Source of the DNA: Intrasporangium calvum
Lineage (GTDB): Bacteria; Actinomycetota; Actinomycetes; Actinomycetales; Dermatophilaceae
DNA: 64,000 nt
NCBI RefSeq assembly: GCF_028446585.1
Contig: NZ_JAPFQL010000020.1
Span: forward strand, 1 to 64,000
Reading direction: 5' to 3'
Part shown: in pieces, positions 53,240 to 62,012 of the stretch
Layout: every line of letters starts with the position of its first letter
Position numbering within the stretch: the first letter of the stretch is position 1
Made by a program: the position numbers and the translations under genes
The notes under the pieces: model-generated
The model's database searches: none
What the model saw: only the letters and a program-made list of their open reading frames with translations
Told to the model about the DNA's origin: nothing

Positions 53240-54750
53240 GAAGGGCCTCCGACCCGGGTCAGGGCGAGGATCGCGTCGATGTCGACGTGCTCCTCGAGGG
53301 CGTCGGCCAGCGTCTCGAGCATGCGTTCGCGCCGGTCGATGAAGCTCGGTGCCCCGGGCTCCGGCTGCCAGAGCGACCCGGCAGCACGGGCCACCTCACC
53401 GAGCCAGGCGCGGCGGAAGTCGTCGCTCTCGAAGGCGCCGTGCCACATCGTCCCCCACACCTGGCCTGCCCTCCAGCCGTCGAGGAAGCGCTCCGCCGCA
53501 GGTGCGGCCGGGCCAGCGCTGGGGTGGGCGATGCCGTGGTGGATCTCGTAGGCGCCTTCAACTGCGTGACCCCGCCACGTGCCGCACGGCCGGGCCAGGA
53601 CCTTCGCGGCACCGAACTCGACCCGCGTCGGGAGCAGCCCCAGTCCGGGCACGACCCCGACCTGCCCCTCGACGTCGTCCTCGATCTCCTCGGCGAGCAT
53701 CTGGTAGCCGCCGCAGATGCCGAGGACGGGGCGCCCGGCAGCAGCCCGGCGCGTGACGACGTCGGCCAGCCCCACCTCGCGCAGCCACGCGAGGTCGTCC
53801 GCCGTGGAACGGGACCCGGGCAGGACGAGCACGTCAGCGGCATCGCAGACGGCCGGGTCGACGGTCACCAGGACGTCCACCCCGGGCTCGGCGGCGAGCG
53901 CGTCGACGTCGGTCGCGTTGGAGATCCGCGGCAGGCGCACGACAGCGACCCGCAGCCGGTCGCGGGCCGTGGCCGAGAGCGCCGTCGACGCCCGCCAGTG
54001 GCCGACTTGAAGCGTGTCCTCGCTGTCGAGCCACACGTCGAGCAGCCATGGGATGACACCGTGGAAGGGGACTCCCGTGCGGCGGGTGATCTCCTCCAGT
54101 CCCGGTTCGAGGACGGACACGTCGCCACGGAACTTGTTGATGACGAAGGACTTGAGCAGCGCGCGATCCTCGTCGTCGAGCAGCGCCCACGTCCCGTAGA
54201 GCGACGCGAGGATGCCACCGCGGTCGATGTCGCCGACGACGACGACGGGCAGGCCGAACTCTCGGGCCAGCCCGAGGTTGACGTAGTCGCCGGTGCGCAG
54301 GTTGATCTCGGCCGGCGAGCCGGCCCCCTCGCACACGACGAGCTCGTAGTCGCCTGCGAGCTCCCGGTAGGCGGCGAAGGCAGCGTCACGCAGGTGAGCC
54401 CGCCCAGCGGCATACTGGCCGGCTTCGAGGGTCCCCGCCGGCTGCCCACGGACGACGATGAAGGAGCGGCGATCCGTGCCGGGCTTGAGCAGCACGGGGT
54501 TCATCGCGGTCGTCGGCTCGACCCGCGCGGCCTGGGCCTGGAGGTACTGCGCCCGGCCGATCTCCCCGCCGTCCGCGCAGACCATCGAGTTGTTCGACAT
54601 GTTCTGGGCCTTGAACGGCGCCACCCGGATCCCGCGGCGGACCAGCGCTCGGCACAGGCCCGCGACGACGACGGACTTGCCTGCGTCGGAGGACGTGCCC
54701 GCGACGAGGACCCCCGATGTGGTCATGGATGTGGTCATGGACGCGGTCAT
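53236..54750 (-). CDS. cobQ: Cobyric acid synthase
   Basis: ATP- and glutamine-dependent amidation of corrin side chains b, d, e and g. The 504-residue protein has SSDAGKSVVVAGLCRALVRRGIRVAPFKAQNMSNNS, EGAGSPAEINLR, VVVGDIDRGGI, FVINKFRGD, and the glutaminase part LPGSRSTADDLAWLR, GICGGYQMLAEEI with the Cys nucleophile, ending with VWGTMWHG with the His. The first 11 codons are three 12-bp repeats, each with an ATG (54750, 54738, 54726), so the start is unclear. It is co-transcribed with cobF. Confidence 0.94.
   Translation of the reverse strand: MTASMTTSMTTSGVLVAGTSSDAGKSVVVAGLCRALVRRGIRVAPFKAQNMSNNSMVCADGGEIGRAQYLQAQAARVEPTTAMNPVLLKPGTDRRSFIVVRGQPAGTLEAGQYAAGRAHLRDAAFAAYRELAGDYELVVCEGAGSPAEINLRTGDYVNLGLAREFGLPVVVVGDIDRGGILASLYGTWALLDDEDRALLKSFVINKFRGDVSVLEPGLEEITRRTGVPFHGVIPWLLDVWLDSEDTLQVGHWRASTALSATARDRLRVAVVRLPRISNATDVDALAAEPGVDVLVTVDPAVCDAADVLVLPGSRSTADDLAWLREVGLADVVTRRAAAGRPVLGICGGYQMLAEEIEDDVEGQVGVVPGLGLLPTRVEFGAAKVLARPCGTWRGHAVEGAYEIHHGIAHPSAGPAAPAAERFLDGWRAGQVWGTMWHGAFESDDFRRAWLGEVARAAGSLWQPEPGAPSFIDRRERMLETLADALEEHVDIDAILALTRVGGPS
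54402..54415 (-). repeat. Dispersed repeat, near copy 12 (inside cobQ)
   Basis: GCCCAGCGGCATAC, 14 of 15 bases; read as QYAAGR. It could be chance or native sequence. Confidence 0.55.
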
Positions 54751-54777
54751 GGCCGCCTACCTGATTGACTGCCCGCC

Positions 54778-55515
54778 ATGCGGATCCTCCTTCTCGGCGG
54801 CACGGGCGAGGCCCGCGCACTCGCGGCGCTGCTCGTCAGCGAGGACCACGACGTCGTGTCGAGCCTTGCCGGTCGGGTGAGCCGCCCGGCGCTGCCCGTG
54901 GGCAGGGTGCGCACCGGCGGCTTCGGTGGGGTGGACGGGCTCGTGGCGCACCTGCAGGACGAGGGCGTGGCCGCCGTCGTGGACGCGACCCACCCGTTCG
55001 CTGCCCGGATCTCGGCCAACGCGGCCGCCGCCTGCGCGTCGGTCGGGCTGCCGCTGCTGCGTCTGCAACGCCCCGGCTGGGAGCGGCACTGGCTCGCTGG
55101 GCGGTTCCACTGGGTCGACGACGTCGAGTCGGCGCGTCCGGTCGCGGAGCAGCTGGGGCAGCGGCCCTTCCTCACGACGGGGCGCCAGCAGCTCGAGGCC
55201 TTCGCGGGGTGGAGCGACCGCTACGTCCTCGCCCGGGTCGTCGACCCTCCCGAGTGGCCCGTTCCGCCGTCGTGGGAGGTCCTCCGGGCGCGGGGCCCCT
55301 ACACGTATGCCGCTGAGCTGGCTCTGCTGACCGACCGCCGGATCGACGTGCTGCTGACGAAGGACTCCGGCGGCGCGCTCACGGAGGCCAAGCTCGACGC
55401 TGCCGCCGAGCTCGGCGTTCCGGTCGTCGTGGTGCGCCGGCCGGCACTGCCGGTGGGGGTGCCCGTCGTGGGGGAGCCCGACGCAGCGCTCGAGTGGGTG
55501 CGCTCGCTCGGCTGA
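54778..55515 (+). CDS. cobK: Precorrin-6A reductase
   Basis: NADPH-dependent reduction of precorrin-6A. The 245-residue protein has MRILLLGGTGEARALAALL, VSSLAGRVSRPALPVGRVRTGGFGGVDGL, VDATHPFAARISANAAAAC, LTTGRQQLEAFAGW, DVLLTKDSGGALTEAKLDAAAELGVPVVVVRRP, all typical of CobK/CbiJ. It lies between and opposite to cobQ (divergent, 27 bp) and cobA (convergent). Confidence 0.93.
   Translation: MRILLLGGTGEARALAALLVSEDHDVVSSLAGRVSRPALPVGRVRTGGFGGVDGLVAHLQDEGVAAVVDATHPFAARISANAAAACASVGLPLLRLQRPGWERHWLAGRFHWVDDVESARPVAEQLGQRPFLTTGRQQLEAFAGWSDRYVLARVVDPPEWPVPPSWEVLRARGPYTYAAELALLTDRRIDVLLTKDSGGALTEAKLDAAAELGVPVVVVRRPALPVGVPVVGEPDAALEWVRSLG
55305..55319 (+). repeat. Dispersed repeat, near copy 13 (inside cobK)
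   Basis: GTATGCCGCTGAGCT, one mismatch, read as YAAEL. The protein segment fits the family at this point, so this may be native rather than an inserted copy. Confidence 0.5.
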
Positions 55516-55532
55516 GCGCCTCGGCTGCGCCG

Positions 55533-56522
55533 TCACGCGAGGACGTCGAGGGCGGCGACGGCTCCGATCACCACGACGGCCGGGGCGCCGATGCCCTCCC
55601 GCGCGGCCGTCTCGGCGATGGCGTCGAGGGGTGCGCGCACCGTGCGCATGCTCGCCATGCCGGCGTCCGCCACGACGGCGGCGGGGGTGTCGGCGGCGAG
55701 CCCCTGGGCGATCAGCTCGGTCGCGACCGCCGGCAGCGTCGCGACGCCCATGAGGATGACGAGGGTCGTGCCGCTCCGAGCGAGGGCGCCCCAGTCGAGG
55801 GTGCTGCGCGGGTCGCCGGGCGGGACGTGCCCGCTGACGACGCTGAAGCCCTGGACGAGGTCGCGGTGCGTCACGGGGATGCCGGCGAGGGCCGGCGCGG
55901 CGACGCTCGACGTGATGCCGGGCACGACCGTGACGGGGATGCCGGCCGTCCGGCAGGCCTGCGCCTCCTCACCTCCACGGCCGAAGACGAAGTTGTCGCC
56001 GCCCTTGAGCCGCACCACGGTTCGCCCCCGCTGGGCCTGCTCGACGAGGATCGCGTTGATTCGCTCCTGCGGGGTGAACTCGCCCCGGGGGATCTTGCCG
56101 ACGTCGATGATCTCGGCCCCCTCGGGTGCGTGCGCGAGGGCGGCGAGCGGCGCGAGCCGGTCGTGGACGACGACGTCGGCCCGCTGGAGGGCCTCGAGGC
56201 CCTGGATGGTGATCAGCCCGGCGTCGCTCGGCCCGCCGCCGACGAGAATGACCTCTCCGGCGCCGCTCCCCTCTGCGGGCACGGTCGCCCGCGCGGCGCG
56301 GATGACGACGTCGTATGCCGTGGGCTCGGGCTCCGCACGCAGCTCGATGAGTCCGCGCTCGGCGAGGTCCCGGACCGAGGTCGGCAGGTCGGCGGGGTCC
56401 GCGGGGGCGGTGACCGTGACGTGGGCGCCGTCGCGCAGCAGGGCGTGGATCGTGGCGCCGGCGTCGTGGGCGATCCCCGTCAGCAGGACCGACCGGCCGG
56501 TGAGGGAGAGGTCAAGGGACAC
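55533..56522 (-). CDS. cobA: Uroporphyrinogen-III C-methyltransferase with shortened CysG-like N-terminus
   Basis: Makes precorrin-2 by double methylation of uroporphyrinogen III. The 329-residue protein has a short N-terminal part (residues 1-85) that recalls only a degenerate Rossmann fold of sirohaem synthase, then VILVGGGPSDAGLITIQGLEAL, VVHDRLAPL, VDVGKIPRG-like EIIDVGKIPRGE, VVRLKGGDNFVFGRGGEEA, VVPGITSSVAAPALAGIPVTHRD, and TLVILMGVATLPA. The catalytic methyltransferase domain is complete. The start overlaps the end of cobC by 11 bp. Confidence 0.92.
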   Translation of the reverse strand: MSLDLSLTGRSVLLTGIAHDAGATIHALLRDGAHVTVTAPADPADLPTSVRDLAERGLIELRAEPEPTAYDVVIRAARATVPAEGSGAGEVILVGGGPSDAGLITIQGLEALQRADVVVHDRLAPLAALAHAPEGAEIIDVGKIPRGEFTPQERINAILVEQAQRGRTVVRLKGGDNFVFGRGGEEAQACRTAGIPVTVVPGITSSVAAPALAGIPVTHRDLVQGFSVVSGHVPPGDPRSTLDWGALARSGTTLVILMGVATLPAVATELIAQGLAADTPAAVVADAGMASMRTVRAPLDAIAETAAREGIGAPAVVVIGAVAALDVLA

Positions 56523-57567
56523 GGTGACTCCTTCGGAGGTCGGTCAGGGCTTCGGCCAGGGCAGTGCTGACGTCGGGGGGCCGGACGGCGAGGCGGATCC
56601 ACGTCGGGCCGAGGCCGGGGAAGGTCTCGCCACGGCGCACGGCGAACCCGCGCTCCGCGAGCTGCTCGCGGACCGACTGCGGACCGAGGGACGCGGTGTC
56701 CACCAGGACGAAGGGCGCAGCCGATCCCGGGACCGGCGGGAATCCGGCCTGCGTGAGCAGCTCGACCAGCACGGCTCGGTGCGTGGTGATGGTGCCGGCC
56801 TCGTCCGCCGCCGACCCGACCGCCTCAGGGGAGCTGCACGCAGCCATCGCCGCCAGGGCGGGAGCCGAGACGGACCACGGCGGCTGGACGGCCGCGAGAC
56901 GGGCGACGAGCTCGGGATCGCCGACGACGTAGCCGGCTCGCAGCCCCGCCAGTCCCCACGTCTTGGTCAAGGACCTCAGCACCAGCACACCATGAAGGTC
57001 ACGCTCGCGGAGCAGGGACTCCGTCTCCCCGGGGACCGCGTCCATGAAGGCCTCGTCGACGACGAGGACCCGTCCGTCCCGGCGCAGGGCGAGCAGGTCT
57101 GCAGCAGGGTGCAGGCGACCCGTCGGGTTGGTCGGGTTGCCCACGACCACGAGGTCCGGGCCGGAGGCGACCGTGGCCGGGTCGAGGCGGAAGCCGTCCT
57201 CGGGCTGGAGCAGGTGACGCTGCACGGAGTGCCGGGCGGCGCGCAGGGCCACCTCGGGCTCGGTGAACTGGGGGTGCACCACCAGGCACGGACGCGGCTC
57301 AAGGGCCCGGGCGAGCAGCGTGAACGCCTCGGCGCCACCGGCGGTCGGCAGGACGCAGGACGGGTCGACAGCGTGCCGGGCCGCGATCGCCTCACGGGCG
57401 GTGCTCGGGTCCGGGTAGGCGCCCAACCCGCCGATGGTCTCGGCGATGACCGCGGCCAGCCACGGGGGCGGCCCGCTGCGGCGGACGTTGACCGCCAGGT
57501 CCACGAGGCCGGGTCGGACGTCCCGGTCACCGTGGTGGAGCAGGTCGGGCTCGGGCGGCGAGGTCAT
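56512..57567 (-). CDS. cobC: CobC/threonine-phosphate decarboxylase-like aminotransferase
   Basis: A 351-residue class-I PLP enzyme of the HisC-like group: VNVRRSGPPPWLAAVIAETIGGLGAYPDPSTAREAIAARH, TAGGAEAFTLLARAL, VVGNPTNPTGRLHPAADLLAL, VLVVDEAFMDAVPGETESLL, RSLTKTWGLAGLRAGYVVGDP (PLP Lys in SLTKT). In cob clusters it makes aminopropanol phosphate from threonine phosphate or acts as Rv2231c. Whether it is a decarboxylase or a HisC paralogue cannot be fixed here. ATG 57567 overlaps cobB by 4 bp. Confidence 0.85.
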   Translation of the reverse strand: MTSPPEPDLLHHGDRDVRPGLVDLAVNVRRSGPPPWLAAVIAETIGGLGAYPDPSTAREAIAARHAVDPSCVLPTAGGAEAFTLLARALEPRPCLVVHPQFTEPEVALRAARHSVQRHLLQPEDGFRLDPATVASGPDLVVVGNPTNPTGRLHPAADLLALRRDGRVLVVDEAFMDAVPGETESLLRERDLHGVLVLRSLTKTWGLAGLRAGYVVGDPELVARLAAVQPPWSVSAPALAAMAACSSPEAVGSAADEAGTITTHRAVLVELLTQAGFPPVPGSAAPFVLVDTASLGPQSVREQLAERGFAVRRGETFPGLGPTWIRLAVRPPDVSTALAEALTDLRRSHRVP

Positions 57568-58982
57568 CGGGCCGCCGTCCTCGCGGCGAACGCGTGGACC
57601 GCGTCGGCGAACCGGCGCGCCAGGGCTGGGTGCCCGGCCCAGTGCGCGTGCAGGTAGGAGGCATGCAGGGTCGGTGCGCCCGTGCCGGCCGGGTCGAGCG
57701 TGATGCCGTCCGGGCTGCCGTCGAGGAGCCACGCGGGCTCGGCGCCTGCCGTCCACTCGACCGTGGTCCGGTGGAACTCGTGACCCGTCACCCGGGTGCC
57801 CTCAGGGCCGAGGACCGACAAGCTGGGGGCAACGGCCGTCCGGTAGCCGAGCGTGAGGCGAGGACCCATGGCCGCGCGGCCCGGGACTGCACCGACCATC
57901 GGGTGGCCGTCCACCGACGCGCACAGGTAGAGCAGGCCGGCGCACTCGGCGACGGTCGGCAGGCCGGCCGTGACTGCCTCACGGATCGAGTGTCGCAGGG
58001 CGCTGTTGCCGGTCAGGTCCGCCGCGTGCACCTCTGGGAACCCGCCGCCGAGGTAGAGCCCGGCGGTGCCGTCGGGAAGGGAGGCGGAGCGCAACGGGTC
58101 GAAGGGCACGGGAGCGAGCCCAGCGGCATACAGCAGCTCCTCGGTCTCGGCGTAGCGGAAGGTGAACGCGCGTCCGCCCGCGACGGCGACGACGGGACGG
58201 TGGCCACCGACCGGCGCGGCACCGATGGCGGCGGCCGGATCCCACGGACTGCCGGTGAGGGGTGCGGCCGTGTGCGCGATGCGCAGGAGGGCCGCGAGGT
58301 CGACGTGCTCGGCGACCCGCTGCGCCAGGTGGTCGACGAGGGCGGCTGAGCCGTCGAGCTCCTCGGCGGGGACGAGGCCGAGGTGGCGGGACGGCGCCTC
58401 GACCCCCGCGTCCCGGGGGATGACGCCGAGCACGGGGACGCCCGTCGCCTCGACCGCTGAGCGAACCTCCCGGACGTGCCGCTCCGACGCGGCCTTGTTG
58501 AGGACCACGCCGGCGATGCGGGTGCCCGGGTCGAAGGTCGTCAGGCCGTGCACGATCGCGCCCGCGGTCCTCGACGTGTGGCTGATGTCGAGCACCAGGA
58601 CGACCGGGCTGCGTGTCAGCGTGGCGACGTGTGCCGTGGACGCGAAGCCGTCGGCGCCGATCCGACCGTCGAAGAGACCCATCACCCCCTCGATGACGGC
58701 GACGTCCGTCGGGCCGTTGGCGCGGGCACCGTGGAGCAGGAGCGGCTCGACCAGGTCCTCCCCACAGAGGAACGGGTCGAGGTTCCTGCCCGGGCGGCCG
58801 GTGGCAAGGGCATGGAAGCCGGGGTCGATGTAGTCGGGGCCGACCTTGAAGCCCGTCACGTCCAGACCCTCCCGGCGGAGGGCGGCCATGATGCCCGTCG
58901 CGACCGTCGTCTTGCCGTGCCCCGAGGCGGGGGCGGCGACGACGAACCGGGGGAGGGGGTGGGGGCCCGGCGTGCTGCTCAC
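57564..58982 (-). CDS. cobB: Hydrogenobyrinic acid a,c-diamide synthase
   Basis: ATP- and glutamine-dependent amidation of side chains a and c. The 472-residue protein has RFVVAAPASGHGKTTVATGIMAALRREGLDVTGFKVGPDYIDPGFHALATGRPGRNLDPFL, VEGVMGLFDG, VVLNKAASERH, the glutaminase part LYLGGGFPEVHAADL, VAECAGLLYLC with the Cys nucleophile, and TVTGHEFHRTTVE. GTG 58982 overlaps the cobO stop as GTGA; GTG 58985 is equally open. A longer frame runs upstream but overlaps cobO and is not coding. A repeat copy (YAAGLAP) is at about residue 285. Confidence 0.93.
   Translation of the reverse strand: MSSTPGPHPLPRFVVAAPASGHGKTTVATGIMAALRREGLDVTGFKVGPDYIDPGFHALATGRPGRNLDPFLCGEDLVEPLLLHGARANGPTDVAVIEGVMGLFDGRIGADGFASTAHVATLTRSPVVLVLDISHTSRTAGAIVHGLTTFDPGTRIAGVVLNKAASERHVREVRSAVEATGVPVLGVIPRDAGVEAPSRHLGLVPAEELDGSAALVDHLAQRVAEHVDLAALLRIAHTAAPLTGSPWDPAAAIGAAPVGGHRPVVAVAGGRAFTFRYAETEELLYAAGLAPVPFDPLRSASLPDGTAGLYLGGGFPEVHAADLTGNSALRHSIREAVTAGLPTVAECAGLLYLCASVDGHPMVGAVPGRAAMGPRLTLGYRTAVAPSLSVLGPEGTRVTGHEFHRTTVEWTAGAEPAWLLDGSPDGITLDPAGTGAPTLHASYLHAHWAGHPALARRFADAVHAFAARTAAR
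58117..58131 (-). repeat. Dispersed 15-bp repeat, copy 14 (inside cobB)
   Basis: Exact copy read as YAAGL, before the conserved PFDPLRS of CobB. Confidence 0.9.
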
Positions 58983-59590
58983 CACTCGATCCCGCGCTGG
59001 CCCTTCTGGCCGGCGTCGAAGGGGTGCTTGACCTTCGTCATGTGGGTCACCAGGTCGGCCAGCTCGAGCACCGGCTCCGGACAGCGGCGGCCGGTGATGA
59101 CGACGTGCTGCTGGCCCGGGCGCTCGGCGAGCGTGCGGACGACGTCGTCGACGTCGACCCAGCCCCACGTCATCGGGTAGGTGAACTCGTCGAGGACGTA
59201 GAGGCGGTGGGTCTCCGCCTGGATCCGTCGCTTCACCTCGGCCCAGCCCTCGGCCGCTGCGGCCGCGTGGTCGTCCTCGGTGCCCTCCTTGCGGGCCCAC
59301 GACCAGCCGGACCCCATCTTGTGCCACTCCATCGGACCGCCCTTGCCGGTCTCGCGGTGCAGCTCGCCCAGCGTCTCGACGGCGGTCTGCTCGCCGATCC
59401 GCCACTTCGCACTCTTGACGAACTGGAAGACCCCGACCGACCAGCCCTGGTTCCAGCCGCGCAGGGCGAGGCCGAAGGCGGCGGTCGACTTCCCCTTGCC
59501 CTCGCCGGTGTGGACCATGACGAGGGGGCGGTTGCGGCGCTGGCGGGTCGTCAGGCCGTCCTCGGGAACATGCGTCGGCTGGCCCTGCAT
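58979..59590 (-). CDS. cobO: Cob(I)alamin adenosyltransferase, CobO type
   Basis: Adds the adenosyl group to reduced corrinoid. The 203-residue protein has LVMVHTGEGKGKSTAAFGLALRGWNQGWSVGVFQFVKSAKWRIGEQTA (P-loop), LYVLDEFTYPMTWGWVDVDDVV and HVVITGRRCPEPVLELADLVTHMTKVKHPFDAGQKGQRGIEW. All match CobA/CobO/BtuR. The ATG shares its A with the stop of chlID. It is the middle gene of the riboswitch-led operon chlID-cobO-cobB-cobC-cobA. Confidence 0.95.
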   Translation of the reverse strand: MQGQPTHVPEDGLTTRQRRNRPLVMVHTGEGKGKSTAAFGLALRGWNQGWSVGVFQFVKSAKWRIGEQTAVETLGELHRETGKGGPMEWHKMGSGWSWARKEGTEDDHAAAAAEGWAEVKRRIQAETHRLYVLDEFTYPMTWGWVDVDDVVRTLAERPGQQHVVITGRRCPEPVLELADLVTHMTKVKHPFDAGQKGQRGIEW

Positions 59591-61779
59591 CAGGCGACCA
59601 GTCCTCTCGTGCGGGTCGGCTCGGGGCCGGCGGGGTGGGCGAGGGGGAGGGTGGCGATGGTGCGCCGGGACGCGCGGTCGCGGACGACGTCGGCGATCGT
59701 GGTGGCGGCGACCTCCTCCACGGGCAGGTGCTCGGCGCCGAGACTGGTCGCGAGCGTGGCGGCCAGGCCGAGGCGGAAGCGGCCCGTCTCGCAGTCGACG
59801 ACGACGGAGGCGACCTGCTCGTCGCGCAGGCGGGCGGCGACGGCGCCGGCTCGGCGAACGGCGTCCGGACCGGCCGTGGCGCGTCCGTCCGTGACGACGA
59901 CGAGGAGCGGCCGGCGCCTCGGGTCGCGGATCCGCTCGATGCGCAAGGTGTCGTGGGCCGCGAGCAGGCCTTCGGCGAGCGGCGTCCGGCCACCGTGGGC
60001 CAGGGCCTCGAGGCGTCGAGCGGCGACGTCCACGGACGACGTCGGTGGCAGGACGAGCTCGGCCCCGGTGCCGCGGAACGTGACGAGGCCGACCTTGTCG
60101 CGCCGCTGATAGGCGTCGAGCAGGAGCGAGAGCACGGCCGTCTTGACCGCTTCCATGCGGCGGCGGGCGGCCATCGAGCCGCTCGCATCCACGCAGAGGA
60201 GGACGAGGTTGGACTCGCGGCCCTGGCGGACCGGGCGGCGCAGGTCGGCCGCATCGAGCACGAGCGGGCCGTCGGTGCGGCCGCGGCGCTGCTGGTGACG
60301 GGCCGCTGCGCGGATCGTGGCCGGCAGGTGGAGGCCCCGGCTCGTGATGTCGCCCGGGTGGTCGGCGGTGGCGCCGATGGCGTGTCCCGTCGAGGTGATG
60401 GCACGGCTGCGCCGACCGGAGTCTCCCCGCCCGACCCCCTTGGCCGTGAGCACCCGGGCGCGATACGGACGCCCCGCGGCGGCCGTGGCGGTGCGGGAGG
60501 CGCCGGCTGGCTGACCGGGCGGGCCGTCGACCGGGTCCTCCGCGGGCGCCGCGCCCTCGGTGGGCGGCGGGTCCGCGGAGGGTGCCGCGTCCTCGGCGGC
60601 CGAGGACGGTTCCTGCCGGGTGCCGTGGGCGGCACCCTCGGGCTCCGAGCCGTCCGGTGTGGCGTCGTCCCGACCGGAGGTCTCGTCACCCCTGCCGGGC
60701 CCTGAGTCGTCCGGGCCGTCGGAGGGGCCGTCGTCCGGGCCGTCGGAGGGGCCGTCCGGTGGGTCGTCCGGTGGGTCGTCGCCGAGGATGCGGTCGAGGA
60801 GGTCCTCGTCGAGGCCCGGGGCGTCGAACGGGTTGCGGCGCCGACGGTGCGGCAGCGCGAGCCTGGCCGCCGCGCGGACGTCGGCCCGGCCGACCGTGGT
60901 GCGTCCGGTCCAGGCGGCGTGGGCGATGGCAGCTCGCGCCGTGACGATGTCGGCGCGCAGGCCGTCGACCTCGAAGGCGGCGCAGACCTCGGCGATGAGG
61001 GTGAGCATCGCGTCGGGCAGCTCGACCTGGGCGATGCGTGAGCGTGCCTCCGCTATGCGACGCCGCAGGGCTTCCTCGTCCGCCGCGAAGCGAGCGACGA
61101 AGGACTCGGGGTCGGCGTCATGGGCCAGCCGGCGCCGCACCACCTCGGCGCGGGCGGCCGGTTCGCGGGGGGCGGACACCTCGACGGCGAGCCCGAAGCG
61201 GTCCAGCAGCTGGGGCCGCAGCTCGCCCTCCTCGGGGTTCATCGTGCCGACGAGGACGATGCGCGCCTGGTGCGAGACGGAGACGCCGTCGCGTTCGACG
61301 GTGCACCGCCCCATGGCGGCCGCGTCGAGGAGGACGTCGACGAGGTGGTCGTGCAGGAGGTTGACCTCGTCGACGTAGAGGATGCCGCGGTTCGCCGCGG
61401 CGAGCAGGCCCGGCTCGAAGGCCGCGACGCCGCGTCCGAGGGCCTGCTTGAGGTCGAGGGACCCGACGACGCGGTCCTCGGTCGCCCCGACGGGGAGCTC
61501 GACGAGGCGAGCCGGTCTCGTGGCCGGCTCTGCGGCAGCGTCATGGGGTCCGTCGGGACAGGCAGGGTCGCTGGCGGCCGGGTCGCACCCGAAGCGGCAT
61601 CCTGCGACCACCGACTGGTCGGGGAGCACGCCGGCCAGGCCTCGGACCGCGGTGGACTTGGCCGTCCCCTTCTCACCGCGGACGAGGACGCCGCCCACCC
61701 CGGGAGAGACCGCCGTCAGGACGAGCGCGAGGGCCAGGTCGTCGGAGCCGACGATGGCGGAGAAGGGGTAAACCTGCAC
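59590..61779 (-). CDS. ChlI-ChlD (AAA-VWA) chelatase ATPase fusion
   Basis: A 729-residue fusion of magnesium-chelatase-like I and D subunits that should power CobN cobalt insertion. Residues 1-320 are the AAA+ part: VGGVLVRGEKGTAKSTAVRGLA (Walker A), GILYVDEVNLLHDHLVDVLL (Walker B), VLVGTMNPEEGELRPQLLDRFGL. Residues 350-460 are an acidic Asp/Pro/Gly linker. Residues 530-700 are a VWA domain with LVLLCVDASGSMAARRRMEAVK (MIDAS DxSxS) and TDGRATAG. No separate cobS/cobT genes are in the window. GTG 61779 follows AGGAGG and a cobalamin riboswitch. Confidence 0.92.
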   Translation of the reverse strand: MQVYPFSAIVGSDDLALALVLTAVSPGVGGVLVRGEKGTAKSTAVRGLAGVLPDQSVVAGCRFGCDPAASDPACPDGPHDAAAEPATRPARLVELPVGATEDRVVGSLDLKQALGRGVAAFEPGLLAAANRGILYVDEVNLLHDHLVDVLLDAAAMGRCTVERDGVSVSHQARIVLVGTMNPEEGELRPQLLDRFGLAVEVSAPREPAARAEVVRRRLAHDADPESFVARFAADEEALRRRIAEARSRIAQVELPDAMLTLIAEVCAAFEVDGLRADIVTARAAIAHAAWTGRTTVGRADVRAAARLALPHRRRRNPFDAPGLDEDLLDRILGDDPPDDPPDGPSDGPDDGPSDGPDDSGPGRGDETSGRDDATPDGSEPEGAAHGTRQEPSSAAEDAAPSADPPPTEGAAPAEDPVDGPPGQPAGASRTATAAAGRPYRARVLTAKGVGRGDSGRRSRAITSTGHAIGATADHPGDITSRGLHLPATIRAAARHQQRRGRTDGPLVLDAADLRRPVRQGRESNLVLLCVDASGSMAARRRMEAVKTAVLSLLLDAYQRRDKVGLVTFRGTGAELVLPPTSSVDVAARRLEALAHGGRTPLAEGLLAAHDTLRIERIRDPRRRPLLVVVTDGRATAGPDAVRRAGAVAARLRDEQVASVVVDCETGRFRLGLAATLATSLGAEHLPVEEVAATTIADVVRDRASRRTIATLPLAHPAGPEPTRTRGLVA

Positions 61780-61814
61780 GACGAGCCTCCTGCGGGTGCC
61801 TCGCCCGCGTGGTT

Positions 61815-61955
61815 GACCGGACCGGGCCCGGCGGGCACGGCCAGCGCGGGGAGATGTCCTGGCTTCCACCCGACTCGGTCGTCGGGATGGTTCACAGTGG
61901 CGGGACCGCTCCGGACTTGCACCGGATTCCTCTCCTCGCGCCGGGACGCAGTCTG
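61815..61955 (-). ncRNA. Cobalamin riboswitch before the chlID operon
   Basis: On the minus strand: AATCCGGTGCAAGTCCGGAGCGG, TCCCGCCACTGTGAACC, and a B12 box AAGCCAGGACATCTCC near 61868-61852. It leads the chlID-cobO-cobB-cobC-cobA operon. Edges approximate. The same spacer holds the cobL promoter on the other strand. Confidence 0.92.
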
Positions 61956-62012
61956 GCAGAACTCGGGGACTCGGGTGTAGCCGGCCCGCCTTTCGGCGCT
62001 AGGGTCAGCGCC

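Noticed and set aside
58983-60689. Upstream extension of the cobB frame to about 1040 residues
   Set aside because: The added part is Arg/Pro-rich and overlaps cobO and chlID completely; GTGA overlap with cobO gives a normal start.
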